A DNA stretch of 64,000 nt from Dolomedes plantarius. Taxonomy: Eukaryota; Arthropoda; Arachnida; Araneae; Dolomedidae. Positions 23,381 to 35,542 of this stretch are shown one piece after another. A model generated the notes under the pieces. That model was not told the origin of the DNA. It did not search any database and worked only from the letters and a program-made list of their open reading frames with translations. The DNA lies in contig OU015492.1 of assembly GCA_907164885.2 (NCBI GenBank), forward strand, positions 48,622,683 through 48,686,682, given 5' to 3'. How positions within the stretch are numbered: position 1 is the stretch's first letter; each line of letters opens with the position of its first letter. Both the position numbers and the translations under genes were made by a program.

Positions 23381-24335
23381 AACATTCATTTATTTGATTA
23401 CGACTATTTTATTTTGTGTATGACAAAAAGCCTGAAAAGATGTTAAAAAATACTTAGTCTTTTATATTTTTCTACGACGTTGTAAGCAGTTATTTGAAGT
23501 AATATGCATGGAATAGAACAGAAACAACCAACATGATGTATCGTCTTACTAAAGAATCCATCTCCTCTGGGATGAACCATTAGCTCTCTAAATCCAGCAA
23601 TATCTGCGAGACAATGGCTTTGCGTGAAAGGTAAACGGGTCATAATAATTAAGTCCTTTACCGTATGTAAATACACGCTGTATCACGCTATTTTCAGAAA
23701 TATATCTACACTCATGTCTGGTTCCTAGTTTGTATGCGTTAGCACTAGGATTGAATTTTGAGATTTGCTAATAAATAGATGCACTCCTCGAAGTACAAGA
23801 TGTGTAATTTTTTCATGTTAAAAAGTTAACTGGTTTTAAACAGGGGATGATAATTAAATTACATGATAGTAGTTTTTAATGGGAAACATTGTAAGATAAT
23901 ACAAAAATGTAGAAAAATAGGACTGTTACCTCAATGATGTAACAAAGTCCTAATGTTCATCGAATATTTAAAATTCTTACCTTTCATCTCTCTCTCTCTC
24001 AACAGAACTTTCAGCTTGGATCAATAATGCTTCAGAATTTCACTAAAATTTACGAAATTAATTTATCTAATATGTTCTAATTAAAAGGAAAGTTGTGTGT
24101 TAAGCAAATTTTTCCCTTGAATTCAATAATTTCCTTTTTATGCAAATTTAGGAAATACTCAATAAGTATACCCTAATAAGTCTTCATCTGGGACTTAACG
24201 AACAACGAACCTGCTACGCTGATTAATTACATTACACAGAATCATTTGGATTTCATGGAATTTATCCAGTTATTTTTCTGTGGCAATTAATCTTTTTGTC
24301 GAGTAATGGCTGAAAACACAAATCACTCAAATTTT
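23381..24335. other. Unassigned DNA
   Basis: A minus-strand open frame at 23443-23676 has no motif I recognise; it could belong to the pogo-like element beginning at 23290, but nothing in it shows that. There is a short (CT)n at about 23985-24000. Confidence 0.4.
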
Positions 24336-24339
24336 ATAT

Positions 24340-24419
<80 letters not shown>
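24336..24419. repeat. (TA)n microsatellite
   Basis: About 40 TA units with one TACATA break, immediately left of the first duplicated block. Confidence 0.95.
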
Positions 24420-24423
<4 letters not shown>

Positions 24424-24798
24424 TTAATACGAAAGTTCTTATATCTAATTTTGCATGCACCTAAAAACTGCTGCTTACGTGATCACGCTCATATTTCAAC
24501 AATTTATTGAAATTCATTAAATAAATAACGTCCTTAAAGAACCTGTTCAGGTTCAGTGAATATTTTCTGAGAATTTTTTCTATCACATTCATCCTTAATT
24601 GCTGACATTGCAATAATAAATGCTAGCATAAATTGACAGAAATTAATTCAGTCACAAACAAAATTCTATTATTCAGATGATTAATCTGATGCATGTAATA
24701 TTTTTATTGCCTCTTTTAGCTTAACATATCATCAGCGGCCAAGCATAAGTAAGCTTCAGTCATATTTAAGTGTGTTAGTAAAATTACTTCTCCCTCGA
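24420..24798 (+). repeat. Duplicated block, copy 1
   Basis: It matches 24972-25476 through long stretches, including ACAAAATTCTATTATTCAGA, TTCATCCTTAATTG and AAGTAAGCTTCAGTCATATT. Near its right side is a splice-like cassette: a pyrimidine-rich GCCTCTTTTAG, a 25-nt segment at about 24720-24744, then ATAAGT. In copy 2 the last part is GTAAGT. The block is shorter than copy 2 by about 130 bp in its left third. Confidence 0.8.
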
Positions 24799-24927
<129 letters not shown>

Positions 24928-24971
24928 CATCCTTTCTCCTTCTAGGCTCTGTCAAATATGGAAAATATTTT

Positions 24972-25476
24972 TGACTTAATATGAATGTTATTATACCTAA
25001 TTTTACTTAAAATTGGAGTGCAGGTGTAAGACACAAGTTCCACTATATTGTTATGTTATTGTTTACTATTTTTAACCTACTGTTGCAGGCATAAAAAAGT
25101 GTTGCTCTATACATGATCAGGCTCATATTTTAGCTTAAACAGTTATTGAAATTCATTAAAGCATTATCAATAAATTCCTGAAAGAATCAGACAAGTTTTA
25201 GCGAATATTTTCTATCATTTTCGGTCATGCACGAAAACGTTCATTCATCACACTCATCCTTAATTGTTAAAATTGCACCTAAGAAATACTAAATGCTGGC
25301 ATAAATCGATAGAAATTAATTCTGCCTCAAAACAAAATTCTATTATTCAGATGACTAATCTTATATCATTTTTTTTCTTTCCTCTTTCAGTTTAACATCT
25401 CATCAGCAGCCAAGCGTAAGTAAGCTTCAGTCATATTTAATTGTGTTAGTAAAATTAATTCTCCCGCGACATAAAT
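24972..25476 (+). repeat. Duplicated block, copy 2, with exon-like cassette
   Basis: Homologous to 24420-24798. The cassette reads TTTCCTCTTTCAG, then 25 nt (TTTAACATCTCATCAGCAGC plus CAAGC at about 25390-25414), then GTAAGTAAGC. That is a good 3' splice site, a very short exon and a good 5' splice site. Between the two copies the 25 nt differ at three places; in the frame F-N-I-S-S-A-A-K two are synonymous and one is Phe/Leu. I cannot identify a gene, and this may be chance. Confidence 0.7.
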
Positions 25477-25910
25477 ATAAATCATGCGTTGTCGCGAAAA
25501 CACGTTTTTATTTTGATAGAAATGTGCAATTACCAAAAAATGCATTAACATTTATCAAATGCAGCGAACACATTTTTTTCTTGTTCGGTAGGGGGAAAAA
25601 ACGAACATGTCCCTAACACATGTAAAATTTAACGAGACTACCTCTTCTGACATCAAGCAGTTAATTTTCCTTTCGGGAGCACATCTGAGTAACTTAAAAA
25701 AACACTCTAGATTCCCGTGTGATATACGCATACAGTTGCAGTCAACGACATGATTCACAGAAAAAGAAATTTAAAATTTTTAAATAATATAAATAGAAAC
25801 TAATTTATGCGAAAGTTTTTTTTTTCGAATTTATTTTGAAATGAAATATCTATTAACCTTTAGATTACGGGGCCCATTTCTTACTCCCCTTGTAAAAACG
25901 GCTATTAAGG
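25477..25910. other. Unassigned AT-rich DNA
   Basis: No feature recognised between the duplicated block and the long (TA)n array. Confidence 0.4.
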
Positions 25911-26640
<730 letters not shown>

Positions 26641-27048
26641 CTTTTCGCCCCGCTTTCCTCACTTTCGCTTTTATTACCAGCTACTCTCTTAAAGTGAACG
26701 AGTGAGACACGGATGCTGGACGACTGTTGCATCGTTCACTGTGGCTGTAATGTCCAGATTCTTCTTTCTGAGAATCCGAAGAACGTTTTCTCAGAATCCG
26801 TTGAAGGGGAAGAGCTTGTGATCCTAGGACCAAGGTCATCCCATTCTCTAGACCCCATGGGGAGTTCCAGTGTGGGGGAGTGAGTTGAAGCTATCTGTCT
26901 ACGAAAGATGTTGGAAGTTGTTCGGTTTCAGCGGGCGACTCAAGTTTGGGCAGAGCAAGCTGCCCCGGGTGGTAATTGTTGAGTGTTAATCTCTCTGTTT
27001 AATACTGGATAGTAGTTTTAGAATAATATGTATACAATTGTATAGTAA
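26641..27048. other. GC-richer unassigned segment, split by the Helitron pair
   Basis: The stretch from about 26640 to 27048 seems to continue at 28526-28612 on the other side of the two Helitrons (TTGTATAGTAA before, TTGTACATAAAGG after). It may be an older repeat or LTR; no defining ends were found. Confidence 0.4.
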
Positions 27049-27847
27049 TCTATATATATAAAACAGTTCCGTAACTGACTCATTCATTCATTCATTCATT
27101 CATTCATTCACTGACTGACTGACATACAACGCACAGACCAAACCGCTGGACCTAAAGGGCTGAAATTTTGCATGGCGATTCTTCTTATAGTGTAGGGGTG
27201 CACTAAGAGAGATTTTTGAAAAATTCTTCTTAGATTTTTTTAAATTAAATTTTTAAGCTGTGTTTTTTACTTTTTTTAAGTTTGCATTTAAAATAATAAT
27301 TTGAGGGTTATAAAATTTATATCACGAGAAAGATCATAAAAATTCCTTTAAAATGAAATCTTTTTCGAATCTTTACCTTCATTTCCTGATTTTTGGTGAA
27401 TTTTTAAAGATTAATTTTTAGAATTTAATTTATTAAATGCTGATCACGTGACTTCTTTTTCTGGTACTTTAAATAAATTTATCGTCACGTGCATAAAAAC
27501 TAAATAGACAAAAAATAATTTTTTTTTCTTGCTAATGCGGCAGACGATTGGACATTATCCAAAAAAATATTAAAATACAGTAAAAGAAATGTTCTAGAAA
27601 CTGTACTATATTAACTGTACTATATTCTTTAGTATTCTTTATATTAGATTTAATTTGAATATCTTCTTCTACATTATTTTGTCTATAAAAATATCCCTTA
27701 CGATTTTTTTATAAATATATATATATTTTACATCAATTATATACATTGATCGTCGTATTTATTATATATATATTGGCATTAATTGCATACATTCACCGAT
27801 GTTTTTACTTTGAATGTACTCCGTAGCGAAGTGCGGGTTTCAGCTAG
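27049..27847 (+). mobile_element. Non-autonomous Helitron, copy A
   Basis: It starts TCTATATATATAAAACAG, has CTGACTGAC and (ATTC)n simple repeats near the 5' end, and ends CTCCGTAGCGAAGTGCGGG, TTTCAG, CTAG. No protein remnant is present. It is joined without a gap to copy B at 27848. Copies A and B share most of their length, including CAAACCGCTGGACCTAAAGG. Confidence 0.88.
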
Positions 27848-28525
27848 TCTATATATATAAAACAGTTCCGTAACTGACTCATTAATTCAGTGACTGACTG
27901 ACTGACTGACATACAACGCACAGACCAAACCGCTGGACCTAAAGGGGCTGAAATTTTGCATGGCGATTCTTCTAATAGTGTAGGGGTGCACTAAGAAAGA
28001 TTTTTCAAAAATTATTCTTAGATTTCTTTAAATTAAATTTTTAAGCTGTTTTTTAAACTTTTTTTACGTTTGCAGTTAAAATAATACATTGAGGGTTATA
28101 AAATTTATATCACGAGAAAGATCATAAAAATTCCTTTAAAATGACATCTTTTTCTAATCTTTACCTCCAATTTCTGATTTTTGGTGAATTTTTAAAGATT
28201 CATTTTTAGAATTTAATTTATTAAATGCCGATAACGTGATTTCTTTTTCTGGTACTTTAAATATAATTATCGTCACGTGCGTAACAACTAAATAGACAAA
28301 AAAAAATTTTCTTGCTAATGCGGCAGACGATTGGACATTATTTTGTCTTTAAAAATATCCCTTACGATTTATTTATAAATATATATTTTTTTCTACATCA
28401 ACTCTATACATTGATCGTCATATTTACTAAATATATATATATATTGTTTTTGGCATCAATTGCATACACTGACCGTTGTATTTAATTTGAATGTACTCCG
28501 TAGCGAAGCGCGGGTTTTCAGCTAG
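27848..28525 (+). mobile_element. Non-autonomous Helitron, copy B, head-to-tail with copy A
   Basis: It begins TCTATATATATAAAACAG immediately after the CTAG end of copy A and ends CGTAGCGAAGCGCGGG, TTTTCAG, CTAG, followed by T. It is about 120 bp shorter than copy A because of an internal deletion near 28340. Confidence 0.88.
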
Positions 28526-28613
28526 TTGTACATAAAGGTTGTAAATATTATAAGCTTCTCGTGTTCTCATTTGATGAGCACATAACGTGGCATTCGCTGC
28601 GCAAACTAGTGGT

Positions 28614-28616
28614 ATA

Positions 28617-28680
<64 letters not shown>

Positions 28681-28690
28681 TGTTTATATA
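28614..28690. repeat. (TA)n microsatellite
   Basis: TA array with ATGTATA breaks, directly left of a mariner-type element. Confidence 0.93.
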
Positions 28691-29989
28691 CAGAGGCTGT
28701 TCACATATTTTTTAGACGATGTATATTGTATTCACAAAACTAAATTACATAAAATTCTTGCGTTTTAAATGTTCTATTTGACATTCCTTATTCTGAACTA
28801 TCTTTCGACACCGCAATTTCCAGGATAATAATGCCTTTTGAAGTGTCAGAAGAGGTATTCTATCCCATTCCTCCTGAACAGCTTTCCAGAGTCCTGTAAG
28901 GGTATTGGGACGACGTTTGGATAATGCAGATTTTAAAAGTCCGAAAGCACAAAAATCCATAGGTGATACATCGGGAGATTTAGTAGGGATATCAGTGAAG
29001 GGTATGGCCTTGATAACAGTTTTTGGTTCCATTTCTTTTAGGAAATTTACAGTGGATTTTGATGTGTGACTGCTAGCTTTGTCCTGATGGAGTCTCACAG
29101 ATTGATGGCACTGTGGGTAAAGCCATGATATTTCATTCAGAAAAATTGGCGATAAAATATGTTCCTGATAGTATTTGGAGTTAATCTTGACATTTTTTCC
29201 CACTCTCTTTATTTTTAACTTGCCATTATAAGAAAAACCAGCAACAATCATTAATCCCTTAGAAAAACTTTCTTTCGATTCTTTGAACCATGTACTTAAA
29301 TTTTTTTCTCCCCTTTTATGATAATAAATGGCTCTTTTTTTGTTGCAATCATTTAAATACACCCATGATTTATCTATTGTGACAATTGTTTTCCATTTTT
29401 CTTTTTATAAGTGTTTCTCATATAGAATTCTGCAGCGTGTCCTGCGTTCAGCGATATGATTTGGAAGAAGACGATGCACATTGCGTTTTTTCGCTTTCTT
29501 AAGATTTAAATCAACGTTTATCATTTTGTTTACAGTGGACAACGAGCATTTTAACGATTTTGCAACTGTCCTTTGACTAGGGGGATTTTCTTTTAATATT
29601 AAACAACGTACCTTTGCAATAGTCGATGTCCGTTTTTTCCTTGAATACTTGTTTGGAATTTTTGTCCGACTTGAGGCTCCAATTTGACGTTTTTTTCCTT
29701 TCTTGTTGACGATATTACCTATCAGAGCTTTAGATATCACAAAACCATGGCTCTCACATCGTTTTTGGTAAACGGAGTATGCATATTTCTGTTCGGAAAG
29801 ACCATAAATGTAGCCTTCGAGCTACTGCTTTGTTAAAAACGCCATTTTGAATAAAAACAAAACTTTCAAGCCCTAGACTATAATTTTGACTTTTAAAAAC
29901 ATAGTAGAATTGCAATTATTTCTTTTGCAGCAAACGATTTTTTATTACCGCTTACCAAATTCGTCTAAAAAATGTGCGAACAGCCTCTG
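28691..29989 (-). mobile_element. mariner-type element (DD41D spacing), TA-flanked
   Basis: Ends are CAGAGGCTGTTCACATATTT and, read inward from the right, CAGAGGCTGTTCGCACATTT; similarity covers about 29 bp to TAGACGA. TA is present at 28689-28690 and 29990-29991, inside (TA)n tracts. The 1299-bp element carries one minus-strand transposase gene that keeps a single frame but has stop codons. A related but distinct element lies at 41283-42570. Confidence 0.93.
28745..29845 (-). pseudogene. mariner-type transposase, one frame, two internal stops
   Basis: From ATG at 29845 the gene runs 367 codons to 28745 in one frame. Two codons are stops: TAG at codon 8 and TAA in KHL*KEKWK near 29405. The N-terminal half is a helix-turn-helix DNA-binding region (QRTVAKSLKCSLSTVNKM). 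Catalytic Asp residues lie in VTIDKSWVYLND, RLHQDKASSH and SPDVSPMDFCAF. I count 41 residues between the second and third, unlike the 34 of classic mariner. A DD41D group is known in the IS630-Tc1-mariner superfamily, and I place this copy there by spacing only. The tail is Lys/Arg-rich. Apart from the stops it looks recently decayed. Confidence 0.88.
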
Positions 29990-30029
29990 TATATATACAT
30001 TTATGTATATATATATATATATATATATA
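29990..30029. repeat. (TA)n microsatellite between two transposons
   Basis: A short TA array of about 40 bp separates the mariner at 28691-29989 from the element at 30030-31624. Confidence 0.93.
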
Positions 30030-31620
30030 CAGGTTGTCTCAAAACGACCGCATAAACTCTGCACAGCTAGATTCCTCGTTGGGAGTACATAAAAACTGCC
30101 CAAAGAAGCGTTCCTGTATGATCCATAGTTTACGAGAAAAATGCGAAAAACAAAGTATGACGTCACTGCCAGTGCAAGAAAAGCACTTTATTGAACAAAT
30201 CAACAGCATGCACAATTTAAAGCAGATGTTCAAAGTGTCCGCCGTGCATGTCGAGGCAGGCATGAGCACGCCGTGGAATGGCTGTCATCACACGTTGCAA
30301 CATCGCGGGGTCCACCGAAGTACAAACAGCATGCAGACGAGCAACTAAGTCCATTTGTGTTGTTACTACGTCTCGATACACCAGTTCCTTGAGATGGCCC
30401 ATAGGAAAAAATCCAACTGTGTAAGATCTGGCAAACGTGGCGGCCATAGAACCGGATCCCCACGTCCGATCCAGCGGCCGGGGTATTCCATATCCAGCCA
30501 ACCACTTACAGGAGCACAGAAATGCGCCGGAGCCCCATCATGCTGGAACCAAAGTCCCTGTATTGCCGCTAATGGTATGTCATCGAGGAACACGGTTAAG
30601 ACCTCATTGAGAATTACCAAGTACGACTGTCCCGAGAGCCGTTCAGGCAACAGATATGGTCCAAGCAGGCGATCCCCGAGTATGCCGGCCCACACGTTAA
30701 GAGACCAACGTTCCTGATGTTTCTGCGGCCGGATTGCATGCGGATTGACCTGGGACCACATATGGCTGTTGTGATGGTTGAATACCCCATCGCGAGTGAA
30801 ACTTGATTCATCAGTCCACAGGATATGTACAATGAAACCATTATCTGTGTTCTGTTGCTGCAACAGCCATTCACAGAAGGCCACGCGTTTCTGAAAGTCA
30901 TCTGGTTTCAGACCTTGCACGGTTGTGTACCGAAATGGGTGTAGCCTCTCAGACCGTAAAAACCTGTGCACAGTACTTTTACTTGAAGTCATCTCACGGG
31001 CTAATGCTCGTGTGCTTACCTCGGGCGTCTCTTCTACCCGCTGCAGTATTGCATCCGCCTGTGCTACCGTCAGGCCGCTCCGCGGTCTTACAGTATCGTG
31101 AAAATTGGCTCTTGGCAAGACGCTTCCCGTATTTCGCAGTCTGTCGTCCAGCCTACGGATGAAGTTGACATCGGGAGGACGGCGAGACGGATATCGACGG
31201 GCATACTCCCTTGCAGTTCGTAAGGCATTTCCATTACATCGGCCGTACATCAAGTACATGTCGCAGTAGTCACGAACGGAGTACATGGCCACCATACGAA
31301 GACTACCGGTAGCTGCAAGATGCAGCCTTTTAAATACCAGTTCAACGGCGGCTTAACGTCATTCCATGGCGCGCTCGTATGCATGACGCGATATGCGCAG
31401 CGAACGTTTTAAACATTATCGCCTGGAAAGATATGCAAATATTGTTGTTGATATGTCCAATAAAGTGTTTTTTCTTGCACCGGCAGTGACGTCATGCTTT
31501 GTTTTTCGTATTTTTCTCGTAAACTATGGATCGTACAGGAACGCTTCTTTGGGCAGTTTTTATGTACTCCCAACGAGGAATCTAGCTGTGCAGAGTTTAT
31601 GCGGTCGTTTTGGGACACCT

Positions 31621-31624
<4 letters not shown>
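30030..31624 (-). mobile_element. mariner-type element with long TIRs, DUF4817-type transposase
   Basis: Inverted repeats of about 180 bp bound it. Left is CAGGTTGTCTCAAAACGACC and the right read inward is CACAAGGTGTCCCAAAACGA; both continue through TCTGCACAGCTAGATTCCTC to TGACGTCACTGCC. TA borders each side within (TA)n. One minus-strand transposase gene fills most of the interior and is interrupted once. Confidence 0.93.
30217..31295 (-). pseudogene. mariner-type transposase (DUF4817 N-terminus), one frameshift
   Basis: The protein starts MVAMYSVRDYCDMYLMYGRC, an N-terminal helix-turn-helix of the DUF4817 type seen in arthropod mariner-like proteins. A second HTH region follows (STRALAREMTSSKSTVHRFL). 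Catalytic Asp residues are in ILWTDESSF, WFQHDGAPAHF and DLTQLDFFLW, with 41 residues between the last two by my count. A one-base loss in the TGGG run near 30405 shifts the frame right after DFFLW. The expected continuation is open in the neighbouring frame (HLKELVYRDVVTTQMDLVAR) and ends at 30217. It is otherwise full length, so this is probably a young copy. Confidence 0.9.

Positions 31625-31676
<52 letters not shown>
31625..31676. repeat. (TA)n microsatellite
   Basis: TA array on the right side of the element at 30030-31624. Confidence 0.95.
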
Positions 31677-33202
31677 GCAAAATAGGAAATATTGTCTGGC
31701 ATCTTCATGTATTTCCTACCATATTCGAAAAAGGAAATTGGAAACTTTCACATGCCTGAGATAAGTCAAGAATTTGTAGAAAAATATTCAAATGAGAGAG
31801 ATTGGAAGTAGGAGAGGCTGTATAATGTACCATTAACATAAAACTTCGATGGATCGAAAAAATTATTATTTTTTTGTCTCTCTGCGTTACAAATATTACC
31901 TGAATATCAAATGAGAGAGAACATAAGAACTTTGTGAGATATTGCATGATGGATGAAATCGATGGCAAAAGCATTCGCTTATATTACCTTAATTTACATA
32001 AGATTAACTTCAAGGTTCAATTTTAACGACTTTTATTATGGAAAAAGTCAAACTTCTAGATATCCAAACTGTATTTAAAGGAATAAAAATTTAGGCATTT
32101 ATTTGTTCGAGAAATTACACAGATAAAAATATTTTGATAGCAAATTAAATGTATACAATATTACAAATGTTAAAAAAATATTTGCTGCCATATGGTCAAA
32201 GCAGTTTTGTAAAAGATAGTATCCACAATTTGGATATTTCTCTTTTATTTTACCTTTTAATAAGACTAATATAAAATATAAATGTTTCTATAAGTATTCA
32301 TGCTATATTATAATTTAAATAGCCCTAAGGGAATGACATACTGAATAAATATGGTACAATCTAAAAGCAAGCCAAAATTATTGCCAAATATTAGAGTAAA
32401 TTGCCTGTGTTAAAATCAATAAAATCTGATACCATTACTGACATTTTAATTTTTTAAAGCTTTCACTCATCTGTAATATTTTTTTCAAATAATTTAAAAA
32501 TGTTATGAGAAATTAAATAAAAGTTTGGTATTCACGACTGCAAAAATTGAAATTTGAGTTATAAAAATTTGTAATAGCCTGAATCACAACAGCTAAAATC
32601 TGATGTTTTTAAGGACATTTTGAATTTTGTTAAATACTCAGTTATCCTTAACATTTTGTAAGAAATTTTTCTAGCATATAGCAGGAATAGAGAGGCAATG
32701 TAAACTATAGACGGGGGCCCATTGTCTTGAAATACTCTGAAAAACTGAGTCAAAGGGATCTTTTAATTTCGAAATTGAAAAGAAAATGTTCAGTGAAGGA
32801 AATTTTTGAGTTTTAAAATAATATAGCTAAAGTTTAAGGGGAATTCGAAGTGGATAATTTATAAACATCTACTGTTTATTTTTTTGTTAACTAATGAAAC
32901 TCAAAACTGAAAAAAATGGTAATTTTGTACTTTATCATCTTAAACACATATTAAAATGTACTTGATAGAAGCAAGTTAGCACTGTATAAGAAAGAAATTA
33001 ATGAAAAAATTATATGTAATAGTGGAATTAGAATACAACACTAAAGTTGAAGCATAGTGTAACAAAGTAAGTGTACTTATATTTATTTACTTATTTTAAT
33101 ATTCTCTCTTTAACGGTAATCAAGTTCTGACTCCTCATCTGTTCCTATTGCTTGTGACTCAGTGTTCAGAGAGTTTAAATTGAAAAACTCTTGGTAGACG
33201 GG
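31677..33202. other. Unassigned AT-rich DNA
   Basis: I see no gene or repeat border; open frames are short and composition-driven. Confidence 0.45.
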
Positions 33203-33724
33203 TGTAGCGTCACGACAAGGCTGATAAACTCTCTGAGGCTTTTTGAAGAAATTTCACAACTATTGATCCATACCAAGAAAGACAGAGTTCTAATTAACAA
33301 ACGAAGGCCAGATTTTTAAAACAAAAACCTCAACAATTTATTAACAAAAAAAATTAACATTTAAACAGTGCAACATATTCAATTAAAATCCCGTGCAGAT
33401 TCACAACGTAAGGGAGCCTAAAACACACATCCACACAGGCCGCGTTCTCTAGCGTCTCTCTCAATGTCTGGATTTTCAGACGGGGTAGAGGGGCCGGCAG
33501 ATTATCGGCCGACAGCTCTTCTTAGACGCCGAACTTTATTACATTGCAGAAACGTTAAGATGACAGCTTTACTGGCTGCATCTGTGGGGAAAACGTATTT
33601 TAATCCCCCCACGTGTTCCGAACTGGTGGAACCGAGAAACACATTCCTTGAAATATACGCAGCTGTGTTTCAAGCTCTTGTGGGGTCTCGGGAAAAAATA
33701 AGACCATATTCCCAGTACGCTACA
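33203..33724 (-). mobile_element. Solo LTR (probable)
   Basis: The 522-bp segment begins TGTAGCGT and ends ACGCTACA, a perfect 8-bp terminal inversion of the TG...CA type. Flanks are CGGG on the left and TGGG on the right, close to a 4-bp target duplication with one C/T difference. It is GC-richer than its surroundings. AATAAA occurs on the minus strand near 33338 (AACAATTTATTAAC on plus), which suggests minus orientation. No second copy or internal region is visible, so it looks like the product of LTR-LTR recombination. The 99-residue open frame on the plus strand inside it is not a gene. Confidence 0.65.
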
Positions 33725-33749
33725 TGGGTTAATCTAGTTCAGCTATATA

Positions 33750-35542
33750 CCGGGTGGCCATAATTAAACTGACAGTGCTCACAGTGTTCTTTAGCGCGAT
33801 CTATTTGCGAGAATGACGCCACATTTTGTAGGAAGATTAAACAAGACGGGGGACGAAGGATTCCGCGAAAAAATAAATTAGTTAAAAAAAAACCGATAGG
33901 GGAATATTTGGCGCTGTGTAATAGAAAATAGAGTGTTAACAAATGCAAATCAATACGGAAATTACCTTTTATTTTGCATTCAAATGAGGTTCAATGTGGC
34001 TGCCGTTGTTGTGGACCACATGTTGCATTCTGTGCACAGTATGCACAACAGCAGAAAGTAACATGTCTGCAGGAATCTCCCGTACAGTCCGTGATATGTT
34101 ATCCTTCAACGTAGCCAGGTCCTGGACCACTCCTTGATAGACCTTGGACTTAAGGTAACCCCATAGCCAGAAGTCACATGGGGTAAGATCAGGCGACCGA
34201 GGTGGCCATGCAGTTGGAAAGTAGCGGCTAATGACTCTTTCTGTTGTGAATTTCTGTCGTAGCAGCTGTTGCACCCGTACAGCAACGTGTGAAGGGGCTC
34301 CATCTTGCATGAAAATGATTTCCCCCAGGCATTGTCTTTGCTGAAGTGCCGGAATGACAAAGCTGTTCAACATGTGGCAATATTTCTCTCCGGTAACAGA
34401 ACAGGTTTCCAGTCCTGTCGGGGTAATGTTCTCATAGAAGAATGGACCTACGATAAATTCCGCTGTGAACCCACACCAAACAGTTACCTTTGGTGAATGT
34501 AAGGGAATTTCTGTGACTGCATGTGGTGATTTGTCATCCCAAATTCGGCAGTTCTGGGTATTCACAGTTCCATGCAGGTAAAAGTGGGCCTCGTCTCCCC
34601 ATAAGATTTTCCACGGCCAAGCATCATCCACCTCCATTCTGGCAAGAAAGGTGAGAGCAAAAGTCAATCGCTTATCATGGTCGGGGTACAGTAACTCCTG
34701 TACACGGCTGATCTTGTACGGATAGAAGTTGATAATCTTTCGTACGATTTTCCATACCGCACTAAGGCATATCCATATTCCGAGCTAATCCACGAGCGCT
34801 AGAGGTGGCAGCAATATTGTCTGGTCCTCTGTCGACAATCGCCGCGTTAACTGCTTCGATTGTATCCTGTGGTACAGGTTTTCGTCCTCTGCCTGACTGA
34901 ACCTTCAGAGAACCTGTTTTCTCAAACGTCGCAACCATTGCTTTTGGCCCATTAACTGACACAGGACCGTTACCTTTACGCATTTTTTTGTGCGTTCTAA
35001 AAGCACGAAGAGCGGCTGACGCGTTGCACTGGTTGAGGTAAAAGAATTTGACCAGTAACGCACGCTCGACTAAAGAAGGAGACATTGCACATAAACTTTC
35101 AATCCGATTGATTCGAAACGTAATACAATGCCTTTTAAAACCCAAGCAGCTGGCACTGTGCCAATGGATGTAACGTGAAATTTGAATAAAGAACTTCTTC
35201 TTCTGCCCAGCGTACGTGATATTGCAGATCAAGAGACTTTATCGGTGTTTATGTAGATTTTACGCTTTTTTAAAAGTGTTGCCATATTGCACTTGAACTA
35301 AATAAGAAAATGTGCATAATAAAAGGTAATTTTATTCCGTATTAATTTGCATTTGTTAACACTCTATTTTCTATTACACAGCGCCAAATATTCCCCTAGC
35401 CGTGACTTTTGGAACTAATTTATTTTTTCGCGGAATCCTTCGTCCCCAGTCTTGTTTAATCTTCCTACAAAATGTGGTTCCTACAAAATAGATCGCGCTA
35501 CAGAACACTGTGAGCACTGTCAGTTTAATTATGGCCACCCGG
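33750..35542 (-). mobile_element. mariner-type element with long TIRs, DUF4817-type transposase
   Basis: Ends are CCGGGTGGCCATAATTAAAC on both sides when read inward. Inverted similarity extends about 220 bp, through ACACAGCGCCAAATATTCCC to TTGCATTTG. TA flanks at 33748-33749 and 35543-35544. The right arm has a short internal repeat (CTACAAAATGTGGTTCCTAC) absent from the left arm. One minus-strand transposase gene with a single frameshift lies inside. Confidence 0.95.
33969..35085 (-). pseudogene. mariner-type transposase (DUF4817 N-terminus), one frameshift
   Basis: I start at the ATG at 35085 (MSPSLVERALLVKFFYLNQC) because the upstream in-frame sequence lies in the TIR side and is basic and unlike the family. 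The N-terminal DUF4817-type HTH is followed by SGRGRKPVPQDTIEAV and a second HTH region (ARGLARNMDMP). There TAG appears near 34764 after a 1-base frame change. The other frame continues through KIVRKIINFYPYKI to the catalytic half. Asp motifs: ILWGDEAHFY, FMQDGAPSHV and DLTPCDFWLW, with 42 residues between the last two by hand count. It ends HNNGSHIEPHLNAK. One lesion only, so this copy is nearly intact. Confidence 0.9.

Noticed and set aside
33464..33763. 99-residue plus-strand frame
   Set aside because: It lies inside the probable solo LTR and runs into the mariner terminus; no domain.
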